This document shows positions 46,513-57,597 of a DNA stretch of 64,000 nt, in pieces. Under the pieces are notes generated by a model. It was not told the origin of the DNA. It saw only the letters and a program-made list of their open reading frames with translations, and did no database searches. Made by a program: the position numbers and the translations under genes. The number at the start of each line of letters is the position of its first letter. The first letter of the stretch is position 1. This DNA is from Peromyscus leucopus. Its lineage: Eukaryota; Chordata; Mammalia; Rodentia; Cricetidae. The DNA is taken from positions 110,453,829-110,517,828 of the forward strand of contig NC_051063.1 of the NCBI RefSeq assembly GCF_004664715.2, read 5' to 3'.

Positions 46513-49077
46513 TGGTATGTATACAGCTCAGTTGAGTGATCTAGATAAAATGATGAATTTACCTTCTATGTAATATAGTCATGTATCTCCCCATAGCAAC
46601 ACTCTTTCTGTCTGTGAGTTTAGAAAACCATTAAATTCTATGGACTTTGTTAGTTATTTTATCCCTCTGCTCTTTCATTACATAGAAAGTCATTTGGAAA
46701 CCAGCAATTCAGATTTTTCACTTAACTAATTCCATTGTTTTTTTTTCATACATACAAATTTTTGTTTCCTGTGATTAGATGATATTCAGAATCATCTGAC
46801 TAAGCATGTTACAAACTGATACAATAACATTTACCATCCTGAAACAACTCTCTCTTCCCCTCACTACCCCCTACCATGTTTCAACCACACTTGCTCCTTT
46901 TTCCCCCCTTCCTCTTTTATTTCTTTGTGTTGTTGACAGTGATGCAGTTACATTTTTCAACTGGACTAAGTCAACCTGCTCTCTCTGAAAGCATCTGTCC
47001 AAAGTATCCTCACCATTACTTGATGTTATCCTTATTAACAAAGGATCACAGAAGGTCTATTGTAGCCTGACTTAAATCTGGAGACTATTAGCTTCTATAT
47101 TTTATTGCCAGAGCCACATGCCCAGGTGATACTGACCAGGACACCAGAAAGGTTATGTGAAATACCAACAACACGGGGAAGAGTAAAAATACCTCATTAG
47201 AGCAAACAGCATAAACACTGAGCAAAAGGCAACCAAGAGTGGAAGCAGAACAGGAGCATTATTTTAAAATAGTGGCATTAACCATACTTGAGTAAACAAC
47301 AATTTCTAAGTTTGGCAGGAAATAACTCAAGTTGGTTGTGCTTTTGGGGGCATGTTGTAGTATATAGCTCCCCACTATCCCTACCTCAACAGGACAAGAA
47401 TTATAGGATTATCTGTATATTACCTCACCATGTAAAGTGTACTCCTCCATCTCTTCCTAGTTTTGACCCTGATGACGGGCTTTGATGAGTGAAATCTAAG
47501 ACATTCTTGCTCATGAAACTTCCATATGGAGTTTTAAATTTTATTATAAGACCAAGTCAAGTGTCTTGAAACTCTAATTCCCATGATGAGTAAAGCATGA
47601 ACCCAGTAAGTTTTACTTGTTACTTCAATTGTGGTTCCTTGAGTAAGAAGTGAGCATAAAGATTTTGACAAAATCTAGGGTGGAGTTGCAGCAAACCTTT
47701 ACAGTATATATAAAGAGCTCAAGAAGAATTCATAATTTCACTCAAAACCTATTATTATGTTAAGTACTAATATATAGTTTCTATGTTATGGGAAAAGGTT
47801 GTGTTATAGACAGAGAAACATAGGAACAGTACAGGAGAGCAAATGAATGCAGTCATTTGTTCTCCTAGCTACCACCTGGATAAATTGTAGGCTTCCTGTT
47901 GGTTATACACCAGTGTCTACTATTAAGATATGCTTAAGAGTTGTAATACTACCATGTTATTAGTTAATATCTCTGTCTGTTAACTTTGCAGCTCCCAAAT
48001 TAAACACATTAGATGGTAAATTTTCCAGTGGAAACAGAAAATGTTATTTTCTGATTTCAGAGGCTCAAATTCATAGACTCTGTTACCCTCTAATGTGGCC
48101 TCTTATGGTGTAAACACCTGTGACAACAGCTATATATTGAATTGGAGCAGAAATAGGTGGAAACCCAAATCATGCTTTCTTCACAACCCCCCCTCAAGAA
48201 TTGTAATGTGCCTACTGACAGCCACCACCCTAGGGTTGCACAGCAATGACCGAGAGATTTATCAATTAAATGTCACTTCCTACAAAATTCCTCTACCTCT
48301 CATGATCCTGAGAATGAAGCCCTTGACACATCAGCCTGTGGAAGGTATTTACTATCCAAACCCCACAGTATTAAAACAGGTTCCTACTCCACACACAAGG
48401 CATAAATTTAAATAACGTTTGCAAAAGACCTTTTTAATTTAGGATATAGGATACAGTAGATAATTCCCAGCACACAGGCCCTTCTAAAGAACATTGCAGG
48501 GGAGCTAAGTACAAAAATTGAAACACTGATGAGAGTCATTTAATCACCTTGGGATGCAGAGATTTCACCTGGAAAATTGGGATGCTATTTCATGAGTGTT
48601 TTATGCACCAACTAATTTATGGTTGGGAGGCACTTTTAAAACACCCAGCACACAGCTTCATAATAGCATATTAATAGCAATAAAAACTAGCATGCCATGC
48701 AAATTCTAAATCTAAGACATGTTTTATATAAACTCCCTTGGCAGATTCATTTGCTCCTAATAGAACCATTCATTTTCCATTGAAAGATGAAGTTCTGTGT
48801 AACTCACTGTTATCACATAGCTATTATAGTCTTCTCCAGGGGAGAACACTTGAGTCAAAATTCAATGACCCCTCTGTGAGGTTACTGTATGTTTCTTAGT
48901 TAAATTAGTAGGTATTAATCAGATCATTTAAACCGTTCTGAAGATCTCAAGTATAAATTTCTAAGAATCCCAACTTGAATTAGGACTATAAAAATATGTA
49001 CTTATTAATTAAAAATATGTAGACATTCTACTTTTAAAGATGTTTTAAAATCTTTCCATTTTCTCTGTATTTATACC
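46513..49077. other. Unassigned non-coding DNA
   Basis: About 2.5 kb with no recognised gene or repeat. The 106-codon frame at 48095-48415 has no recognisable domain. Confidence 0.5.
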
Positions 49078-49232
49078 ACATGTGTGTGTGATGCCTGCAG
49101 AAGCCAGAAGAAACCGTCTGATCTTTTGGCATTAGACTGACAGATGCTTGCCAACAGCCATGTTGGTACTGAGGAACAAACTAAGGTTCTCTGCAAAATC
49201 AGCATGCCCTCATAACTGATGAGCCAACAAAT
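49078..49232 (-). repeat. B2/B3-type SINE, antisense
   Basis: Reads tgtgtgtgtgatgcctgcag, aagccagaagaaaccgtctg, cagccatgttggtactgagg, aactaaggttctctgcaaaa and ataactgatgagcca in the reversed order of a B3-type SINE. Confidence 0.65.
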
Positions 49233-50763
49233 TATAAATGTATATTGTAATGAGGGTATTACAATAAACAAAGGACATGCAACAGTATTCCAGAATAAAT
49301 CAGGGTAAGAAGCAATACAGATGTAACTGCTGATGAAAGTTGCAAATTGGAGGAAGAGCTTTGTGCACAGAGAGGACAGGGATGTGGTAAGGAGAAGGCA
49401 AAAGAAGAACTTAAAATTACAGTAAATAAAATTGTGTTACTGTTTGAAACTGAAAGTTCATTCATGCACACAGTATGGTTTAATAAAATCCAATGCCCAT
49501 TCCTTTTTCTCTTTCGTTTCCTTTCCTATCCCCCAGATCACATTTCCCCAACACACCTTAAATTTGTATGTTTTTTTTTTTAACTCATACAGCCACTAAG
49601 TTCTGTCTGTATTTACATAGATGCATAAATCTACTGGAGCACAGATAGACTTTCAAGGGCTAAATCCATGTAAAAACTTGACTCTTTCTCCCCAGACAGC
49701 CATCATGTGCCAATGGGCTTATCAGTTATTGGTGGGACTTGAATCTCTCCTCAATTAGGCTATACTCTAGCCAATAGAGTTTTGGCTGACTTGGTCTTGT
49801 GAAATTCTTGTGTATGTAGTCATGGCTGTTATGAATTTATATATGCAAAGGTCATGTCATATCCAGCAAATAATGTTTTAAGTTCATTTGCTCACTATTT
49901 CTGGTCTTATGATCTTTGTGTTCATTTTCCACCATAATTCCTGAATCTTGTGGGGAGGGCTGTAATATACCTGCCTCACTGAGAACTGAGCACTACACAG
50001 TCTCTTAATTCTTTGCTCATTGACTACTTGTTGGCTCTATATTAATCCTCATTTACTGAGCATGCATTGGAGAGAGCGAGCCTTTGTGCTGATGGCTGTG
50101 AGGTTTCCAAATCTATGTTTACAGATATAAGAACTTAGAGGGAAGTTAAATACTATGTCCATTTAGCAGAATAACAAATAGCATTAGTGACTTATGACCT
50201 AGCCAGTCACAGGATTTTGGTCCAGTTTGCAGTACCAGGTTTGAGTTCCAACTTATGGAGTAGGCTTTAAATCCAATCAGAGATAGGTTTCATACTTCCT
50301 TAAGACTTGTGTCACTACTTCACAGTTTGAAAAAAATAATAAATAAGGATAAATACACCTGTATTGAATTTTAACAGTTACATGTTTTATCTCATCTGCC
50401 AACTTCCAGAGATCTCATAGACAAAAATATTTATCTTCTACAGTATCTTCAAATATCCACAGAAATTGTGTGTTCTGTATGTCAGTGTCTCACCATGTAG
50501 CCATACTTATTTAAAACTCAGTATTATCTTGCATCAGGTTTCCAAGTTCTGAGATCACATGTGGAAACTACTGCACTCGGCACGCCAAAGAAGAATTGTG
50601 ACAGTTTCTCCATCCTCTTTCCTTAGTAGCAAAGGTTATAAGTCACTGTGAAGTTTTCCCTGCAGAAAGTGAAATGCCTTGCTCTTACTCATGGTTTGTC
50701 TTTGTGCACTTTCACCTTCCAATAGTTAGTTATGACGAAACAGAATACAGCACAGATTCTATA
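49233..50763. other. Mostly unassigned DNA, possible L2/MIR traces
   Basis: No gene seen. The interval 50040-50260 has ctcatttactgagcatgcat and a decayed ttacagatataagaacttag plus gggaagttaaatac, which resembles an ancient L2/MIR pattern, with low confidence. Confidence 0.4.
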
Positions 50764-50779
50764 AATAATACATAATCTT

Positions 50780-51840
50780 TTTTTTTTTAACTTATTTTAC
50801 AACACCATTCAGTTCAACATAATAGCCACAGATTCCCCTGTTCTCCCCCTCTCGCCCCCCTCCCCCTCCCCCCAGCCCACCCCCATTCCCACCTCCTCCA
50901 GATCAAGGTCTCCCCCGAGGACCGGGGTCCACCTGGTAGACTCAGTCCAGGCAGGTCCAGTCCCCCCCTCCCAGACTGAGCCAAGCGTCCCTGCATAAGT
51001 CCCAGGATTCAAACAGCCCAGGACCCGGCACCACCGCACAGCTGCCTCCCAAACAGATCAAGCCAAATGACTGTCTCACCCATTCAGAAGGCCTGATCCA
51101 GTTGGGGGCCCCTCAGCCTTTGGTTCATAGATCCTGTGCTTCCATTCATTTGGTTATTTGTCCCTGTGCTTTATCCAACCTTGGCTTCAACAATTCTCGC
51201 GCATATAAACCCTCTTCTTTCTCACTAATTAGACTCCCAGTGCTCCACCAGGGGCCCAGCCGTGGATGTCTGCATCCAGATTCCTCAGTCCTTGGATGGG
51301 GTTTATGGCACAACTATCAGGGTGTCTGGTCATCCCATCACCATAGTAGGTCAGTTCCTGCCGTCTCTCGACCGTTGCCAGCAGTCTTTTGTGGGGGTAT
51401 CTTTGTGGATTTCTGTGGGCCTCTTTAGCTCTTTGTTCCTTCCTTTTCTCATGTGGTCTTCATTTACCATGGTCTCCTATTCCTTGTTCTCCCTGTCTTT
51501 TCTTGACCGATCAAGATTGGGATGGGAGGGGAAGTGGGAAGAGGGAATGGCAGGAGAGGAAGAAGGGGAAACTGTGGTTGGGTTGTAAAATAAACAAAAA
51601 AAATATTAGGGTGTTTGGCCATCCCATCACCAGAGTAGGTCAGTCCCGGCTGTCTCTCGACCATTGCCAGCAGTCTTTTGTGGGGGTATCTTTGTGGATT
51701 TCTGTGGGCCTCTTTAGCTCTTTGTTTCTTCCTTTTCTCATGTGGTCTTCATTTACCATGGTCTCCTATTCCTTGTTCTCCCTCTCTTTTCTTGATCCAG
51801 CTAGGATCTCCCACTCTCTTTTCCTCGACCGTTGCTCTTC
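50780..51840 (-). mobile_element. L1 3' UTR insertion, 16-bp TSD, chimeric 3' UTR
   Basis: A 1,061-bp antisense L1 flanked by exact 16-mers aataatacataatctt (50764-50779 and 51841-51856). From the tail complement it runs through the pyrimidine tract, aaggtctcccccgaggacc, tagactcagtccaggcagg and catcaccatagtaggtcag, to ctcgaccgttgctcttc at the truncated 5' end, all within the 3' UTR. It contains the same A - inverted tail - A' arrangement as the 38.2-kb L1, here reversed: A' at 51315-51512, tail 51513-51603, A at 51604-51798. The well-matched TSD indicates a fairly recent insertion. Confidence 0.95.
51513..51603 (+). mobile_element. Inverted L1 3' terminus inside the L1 3' UTR (second copy)
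   Basis: Purine tract (gatgggaggggaagtgggaa), aaactgtggttgggttgtaa, aataaac and A run, facing opposite to the enclosing antisense L1. It is nearly identical to the reverse complement of 39426-39515. Confidence 0.9.
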
Positions 51841-51856
51841 AATAATACATAATCTT

Positions 51857-52356
51857 AAACTGTGTGCTATTTAGAAGAGTCTAATAAAAAACAGAATCCT
51901 TTGCATCCTCTTGATTAGGATATAGCCATTATTTTGTTTAGTGTCCTTAGTGCATAAGTAATTACCTTGATAATCAGTATCATCCTGTGGTATCACAGAA
52001 ATTGTATTGGAGTAAACCTAAAAAGAACTCATACCTAAGAATCCTTACCTATGTCCATATCTAGCATATATATTGCTAATATCTATGTGTGCATGTATTG
52101 GTCTATGTAGCCACCTAGCTATCTTTCAGGGAATTTTAATTATCTCTTGTATTGTTACATACATTTTTATTAGTAACCAGAACCAATTTTTCCAACTACC
52201 ACTAGGTCCAAAGCATAATTTATTATTATTATTACTATTCACACATTTTAAAAATGAAATTCCAAAAATGAATATTATATTTTTGTTTATAAGTTTATTA
52301 TATTTATGTATTTACTTTGTGTGTGCATATGTATATGCATGTTTATGTTTATAAAA
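51857..52356. other. Unassigned AT-rich DNA
   Basis: No gene or repeat recognised, only alternating AT-rich sequence. Confidence 0.5.
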
Positions 52357-52512
52357 TTGGTGTGTGTCTATGTGTGGGGGGTAGGAGGTAAAGCATTCAT
52401 GTGGAGGTTGGAGACCAATTTGTAGCAGTGATTTTCTCCTTCCACTATATGGGCTTTAGGAGATTGAACTCAATTTGTCATGTTTGGAGAATTATTTTAC
52501 ATTTACCCATGT
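52357..52512 (-). repeat. B2/B3-type SINE, antisense, diverged
   Basis: tgtgtgtctatgtgtgg, tcatgtggaggttggagac, caatttgtagcagtgatttt, ctccttccactatatgggc and gattgaactcaatttgtc follow the reversed B3 order. The 5' head end is decayed. Confidence 0.6.
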
Positions 52513-54159
52513 TGTTCATGGTTTGATCCAAAAATAAGTAATACTATCATAACATTGTTCTTATAGATCTTATGTTTTCATAGCGGAAGTAAAGTACCAA
52601 AGCTAAAAGACAAAAGCCATTGCAGTTTAAGACCTAATAAATAAAGCAACATAGGAAAATGGTTGGGAAGAGACCTCTGAGATAAAATACATTCTGAAGC
52701 CCAAAGACTGAAAGGAAAGCAGTTGTATAAAGAAGGTACCATTAGTCCCAGATGGAGGGAACAGCAAATGCAAGCCAAAGCAGTCTGAGAAAGGGCATCT
52801 GAAAGAAACCATTGTGGGTGAAGCAAGTAAAGCAATGGTGAAAGGAAAGGTGTGCCACAGGGTTAGCCATAACCAGAGCATGTTCTAGACCCAGAAAAAC
52901 TGAGTAAGTCATTTAAATTTTATTAGACAAAGAAATGGAAATAATAGAGATGCAGCCTAAGAATGCACAAATACAAAGATGAGTGTGTGATGTGAAAATG
53001 AGTGTGATATGCCAGAACTAATCAGTAACAGATAAATTAGACAAATCCTAACCAGAATTGCCTCCCCTGGAGAAGTTTACAGATTTTTCAAATGGTCCTA
53101 ATGGAGCCTTGACTGATATTCAGATTCTTGACATGGAGTAACAGATTAAAGAGACATATACAAGTTTAACTTTTTAACTGTAAATTTTATTTTGTTATGT
53201 TTTTCTCAATAGAGCAGCCTTTACATAGTAAATAAAAATAGGTGTATGATTATAATTCTAGAGAAATATATAGTGATAGACATGGCTCCAGCAATGAATT
53301 GTATTAACAATGGTAGCCATGAGAATCAGTGTGATACAGAGTCTCTAATGGTAGTTATGTAACAACCATAAGCCATTTAAGGGGGAGGGGATCGTCTGCT
53401 CAACCCACACTTACTTCCTGATGGAAAACTCTCTTGTACCACCAAAGTTGCTATAAGCTAATATCGTAAAACACAAATCCTGCAAAATTATAAACCAAGT
53501 GATAGTGCAGCTTACTCAGGTCAGGACAGGTGTAGGTGAATTGAAGAGCAATCGGTCTTTGCAAGAATAGCTGATAAATGGTAACATCAATGCAAATGGC
53601 AATGCTGCCTGGCAAGATTATCATTTAGTTCTCAGATGGAATGCAAGAGCAAGAATCAGAGAACCTAAAATTGCACCTTTCATCTCTCGTCAGGGCACTT
53701 AAAATTATCATAGACATTAGCGACAGATGAGATAGCCCAGTTCATTGAATTCTTTTTAATCAGGAATATTTCATGTTATTAACATGATGTATAAAATACT
53801 TGGTATTAATACCAGAGCATCCAGTGTAAAGGTAGCTATGGGCACATACTCTTTCAAAGAAAGTTTTCTGATAATGCATCAAAATTTTATTTAAAATTCT
53901 AAATTTCAATTAGTCCATATAAAAAATTAGGTTTGCTTTTCTATTCAGTCTTTCTAGATTTATTCTGTATCCTGCTGCAGCTTAGCTCCATTTCCTGGGG
54001 ACCTTGTATATAAGTGAAAACACAGGATCCCCTTAGCTCTTTCTTACTGCCCCTGTAGCCTTTATGCCTAGTCCATCTCCATTCCTTTGTGTAATGTGTG
54101 TATATACTCATAGAAAGTACCAATGACCCAACAGCCACACCACTTGCCTAGGATGCAGA
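52513..54159. other. Unassigned DNA with possible L2 traces
   Basis: No gene. The interval 52640-52960 (gatggagggaacagcaaatg) resembles the gaggaacagcatgtgcaaagg pattern of an L2-type repeat. Weak. Confidence 0.4.
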
Positions 54160-56041
54160 GTGGGCAACACCAACCAAATGAGAGAAGAAACACTCAACAA
54201 AAAAAAGACCAGATATTTACACCAAGAAAAAATTTCAAACATCACAAGTCCAGATGCCTAGATCCTAGCACAAAAACAAAAACATGAACAGCCAAGACAC
54301 TACACCCCCTCTAGAACCCAGCAATCCTATTACGGCAGACCCTGAGTAAAACAACTTAGCAGGAGCACAAGCAAAGGACTTCAAAACAGAAATTATGAAT
54401 ATGCTCAAGGACCTTGAATAGGATATGAATAAATGCCTTGATGATGACAGTAAAAACACAAACAGCTGAATAAAAAGTGAAAACATTTCAAGACATGAAA
54501 AGAGAAACTAATTAAGAAATAGAATAACCAAAGAAAATCCAAACTGAAATAAAACTTTAATTAAAATCTTAGGATGTCAAACTAAAGCATCAGAGGCAAA
54601 CTTCCCCCAAAACATGGAATTGAAATTATCAGAACCAGAATACAAGACAAAAAAATTGGACAGCTTAGTCAAAGAAAATGATAATTATAAAATACAGAAA
54701 TAAAACATCCAGGAAATTTGAGAATGAAAAGACCAAACCTATCAAGGAAAGGGAAATAGAATATAGTTTTGTATGGAGAGAAAGGGGGAACTGGAATAAG
54801 AGGATTAAGTGGGGATGTAGATGGTAGATATGGATAATGGAGGGAATGTGGGGAAGGACAACTAACACTATAGATCATTCAAAAAGCCACATGGAAATCT
54901 ACTACTGTAGAAACTTCTTAAAATACATAAATATATGAAAGGGATTTAAATAGAGTCACCAAATAATAAGGGAGAAAATGCTCCAACGAGTCATCACACG
55001 CTATCAAATAATCACATTCCATAGAATAAAACCTCCAATACCAGGAATGGGTTATATTTTATTCAATTATTGGCCAAAGATCCTATGTAAACCACCAAGC
55101 ATCACAGGCTATCGTCAAGGCTGTTGGTTTCTCTCCCCAACCTGATGGTAAGGATGTATTATTGATGACAACACATATATTTTTATAAAAAGAATTTTAG
55201 CTGTTGGGATGCTTCATCCCTACTGACTAATGTTCATTGTACTAGAAGGTACTCATATGCTACTGGAACAAAAAGGAAATAATAATTGTTATCAACCAGC
55301 TACAAACACTGTTACTTACAACAGAGACCTGCCTGTAAGATATGCAAATGCAATAGTGACAAAAAAGTTATAGGGATAACCAACTACTTTTTAATTTAAT
55401 TTGAGGCCTATTCCCTAAGGTGAAACACATACCTGACATGCTTAAGTGTCAAAGAACCTGACAAATGGATAATGAGCCTAGAGGAAAACCCAATACTATT
55501 ATTACACTAAAGGAACAATAGCAATATAGTGAGTCCTAATGACATTCTGCTATATCCACAGAGCAGTGTCTCACTCAGCTCACATCACAGAAACTTCTCT
55601 TACAGTAGATGGGAATTAACATAGACACCCACAACTGAGCAATGCACAGAGTTGGGGAGATTTTGGAACTCTTAGTCCTAAATGTCTTCATCAACACCTT
55701 CCCCTCAAGGCTTGGAATCTATTCAGGAGGTAGGAAGACTGTAAGATCTAGAGGTGATTAATGACTCCAAGGAAACAGTGTTCTCCAGACACAATGGGAT
55801 TGATACACATATGAACTTTCAGAGACTATACCAACACTCACAGGACCTACACAGGTTCAGTCCAGACAGGTCTCATCACTGAGAGTATGAATGGACTCAG
55901 TGTCCCAGCCTTGACAAAGAACTGCAACTGGAAAACAGAAATTCAGTATTCTCTAATAGTGTGCCACTGGGTATATCAACTACATTCAGGGCAGATCTCA
56001 TGTCAAGAGGTCGTAAGCCTATACAAAACAAATCATGGGTA

Positions 56042-56043
<2 letters not shown>

Positions 56044-56081
<38 letters not shown>
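56044..56081. repeat. (TG)n microsatellite within L1
   Basis: Nineteen uninterrupted TG units in the Lx 3' UTR region. Confidence 0.97.
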
Positions 56082-56084
<3 letters not shown>

Positions 56085-56216
56085 TTGTTTCTTTTTTTCT
56101 ATTTTTTTTCTTATTTGTCCTTTGCCTATTTGTTTTGATATTCATTTGTGTGACTTATGCTTTTAGTTTTGTTTTATCATTCTTTGAGATAGAGAGAGGT
56201 AAAGAACATAAAGTTG

Positions 56217-56409
56217 CCGGGCGGTGGTGGCGCACGCCTTTAATCCCAGCACTCGGGAGGCAGAGGCAGGCGGATCTCTGTGAGTTCGAGGCCAGCCTGG
56301 GCTACCAAGTGAGTTCCAGGAAAGGCGCAAAGCTACACAGAGAAACCCTGTCTCGAAAAAACAAAAAAAAAAAAAAAAACAAAAAAAAAAAACAAAACAA
56401 CAACAAAAA
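56217..56409 (+). repeat. Young B1 SINE with 16-bp TSD, inside L1
   Basis: Close to consensus: ccgggcggtggtggcgcacg, aatcccagcactcgggaggc, gagttcgaggccagcctggg, agagaaaccctgtctcg, then an A-rich tail. The pol III A-box region (ggtggcgcacg) and B box (gttcgaggc) are intact. The exact 16-mer aaagaacataaagttg flanks it at 56201-56216 and 56410-56425. Together these mark it as one of the youngest insertions in the window. Confidence 0.97.
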
Positions 56410-56485
56410 AAAGAACATAAAGTTGGATTTGGAAGAAGATAGTGGGGAGTGTCAGTCAGAAGTTGAGGCAGAGGGGAAATCAATA

Positions 56486-56716
56486 AAAATATATTACATA
56501 AAAAATATAATTAAACATATTAAGACAATAAATCAAGTTATCACTATTTTAACTCCCAAGATTTGCTCATTATCAAATCTATAAACACTTGAATAAATGG
56601 TAATTGCCTTCAGAGTCAAGGTATTATTTTGTATGAAATGTATAGCCTTCAGAAGTCACCTGAATAGGTATATTAAAAAAACTGTTTCAGAGTTTTGATT
56701 CTTCATTACTGTTTTG
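56486..56716. other. Unassigned short spacer
   Basis: AT-rich spacer between the L1 tail and the LTR. Confidence 0.5.
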
Positions 56717-56801
56717 TGATGGGGGAATGTCTTTCTGTATGCTGCAAATATTTGTTGGTCTGATTGTTTGATAAGTAAAGTCATTTGGCCTATGGCAAGG
56801 C

Positions 56802-57329
56802 TGTAGCAGGAATCTTATAAGTTCTTATTAATAAAATCAAACCTGAGGCCAGTTATTGGGGTGAATACTGGAAGGTCAGAGAGACAGAACAAGCCACAGC
56901 TATCTCACCTTGCCAATTCCTCAGCTGGTCCTGTTTCCTCAGACTGGAAGCTTCTTTGTCCTCATCCAGAATGAATCCCAGCTGAACTGCTGATTAAAAG
57001 CCCAAATGCTTAACCAGCCAAATGCTTAACCAGCCAAATGCTTAACCAGTCAAATGCTTAACCAGCCAAATGCTTCTAGTTTCTGGTCCTCATGCCTTAT
57101 ATACCATCTGCTTTCTACCATCACTCCCTAGGATTAAAGGCATGTGTCACCATGCTTGGCTGTTTCCAATGTGGCCTTGAACTCACAGAGATCCAGAGAG
57201 ATTTCTACCTCTGAAATGCTAGGATTAAAGGTGTGTGCTATCACTTCCTAACTAGTGGCTTTTCTGTTCTGTGACCCCAGATAAGTTTATTAAGGTACAC
57301 AATATTTTGGGGAACACAATACCACCACA
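56802..57329 (-). mobile_element. Nested LTR with B1-derived modules, 6-bp TSD
   Basis: A 528-bp LTR (tgtagcagg to accaccaca on the plus strand) flanked by caaggc at 56796-56801 and 57330-57335. It is colinear with the 40352 LTR: same ends, same ttcttattaataaaatcaaa, aagccacagctatctcacct and ttaaggtacacaatattttg. It has the same two antisense B1-like modules and a gccttatataccat TATA-like segment (sense on the minus strand). It differs by a tandem 16-bp expansion at 57004-57075. Confidence 0.9.
57004..57075. repeat. 16-bp tandem repeat inside the nested LTR
   Basis: Four complete units of aaatgcttaaccagcc (57004-57019, 57020-57035, 57036-57051 with one change, 57052-57067) and a partial fifth (57068-57075). 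The related LTR at 40352 has a single unit at the matching place. Confidence 0.93.
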
Positions 57330-57597
57330 CAAGGCAGCTTAGAGGCAGGTTGGAAATTCAAAGAGAGAGACAGGAATAAGGCTGGGGGAGAAACCAGCGA
57401 GCCACCCAAGGAGCAACATGTAATGGGATACATAGATTAATAGTTGTAGGCTAATTTAAGATATAAGAGCTAGCTGGCAAAAGGCTTGAGCCATTGTCAT
57501 GCAGTTGTAATTAATATAAGCCTCTGTGTGTTTACTTGGGGGGCTAGTGGAAGAGATTTGTCCTGACTGCCAGGACACAGGAAATCTTCTGACTACA

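Larger units (their letters stand above)
54160..56485 (+). mobile_element. Lx-type L1 with internal deletion
   Basis: The 5' part (about 54160-54725) resembles L1 ORF1-region sequence (ctctagaacccagcaatcct, aaattatgaatatgctcaag, gaccttgaataggatatg). At about 54725 it jumps directly to the Lx 3' UTR (catggaaatctactactgta, aatgacattctgctatatcc, cttcccctcaaggcttgg), so the rest of ORF1 and all of ORF2 are missing. It ends with gttggatttggaagaagata and an ataaaaatatatt tail. It hosts a (TG)n run and a young B1. Confidence 0.75.
56717..57597 (+). mobile_element. LTR interrupted by a second LTR
   Basis: The outer LTR runs from gatgggggaatgtctttctg to ggaaatcttctgactaca. It resumes after the nested element with aaggcagcttagaggcaggt and shows acatagattaatagttgtag and taatttaagatataagagct, the block shared with the LTRs at 45.2 and 45.8 kb. 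No clean outer TSD was seen, so the ends are approximate. Confidence 0.72.

Noticed and set aside
55961..56584. A 207-codon plus-strand frame, the longest in the window
   Set aside because: It is made of the (TG)n run (Cys-Val repeat), a B1 and its A-rich tail (Lys/Asn), so it is not a gene.
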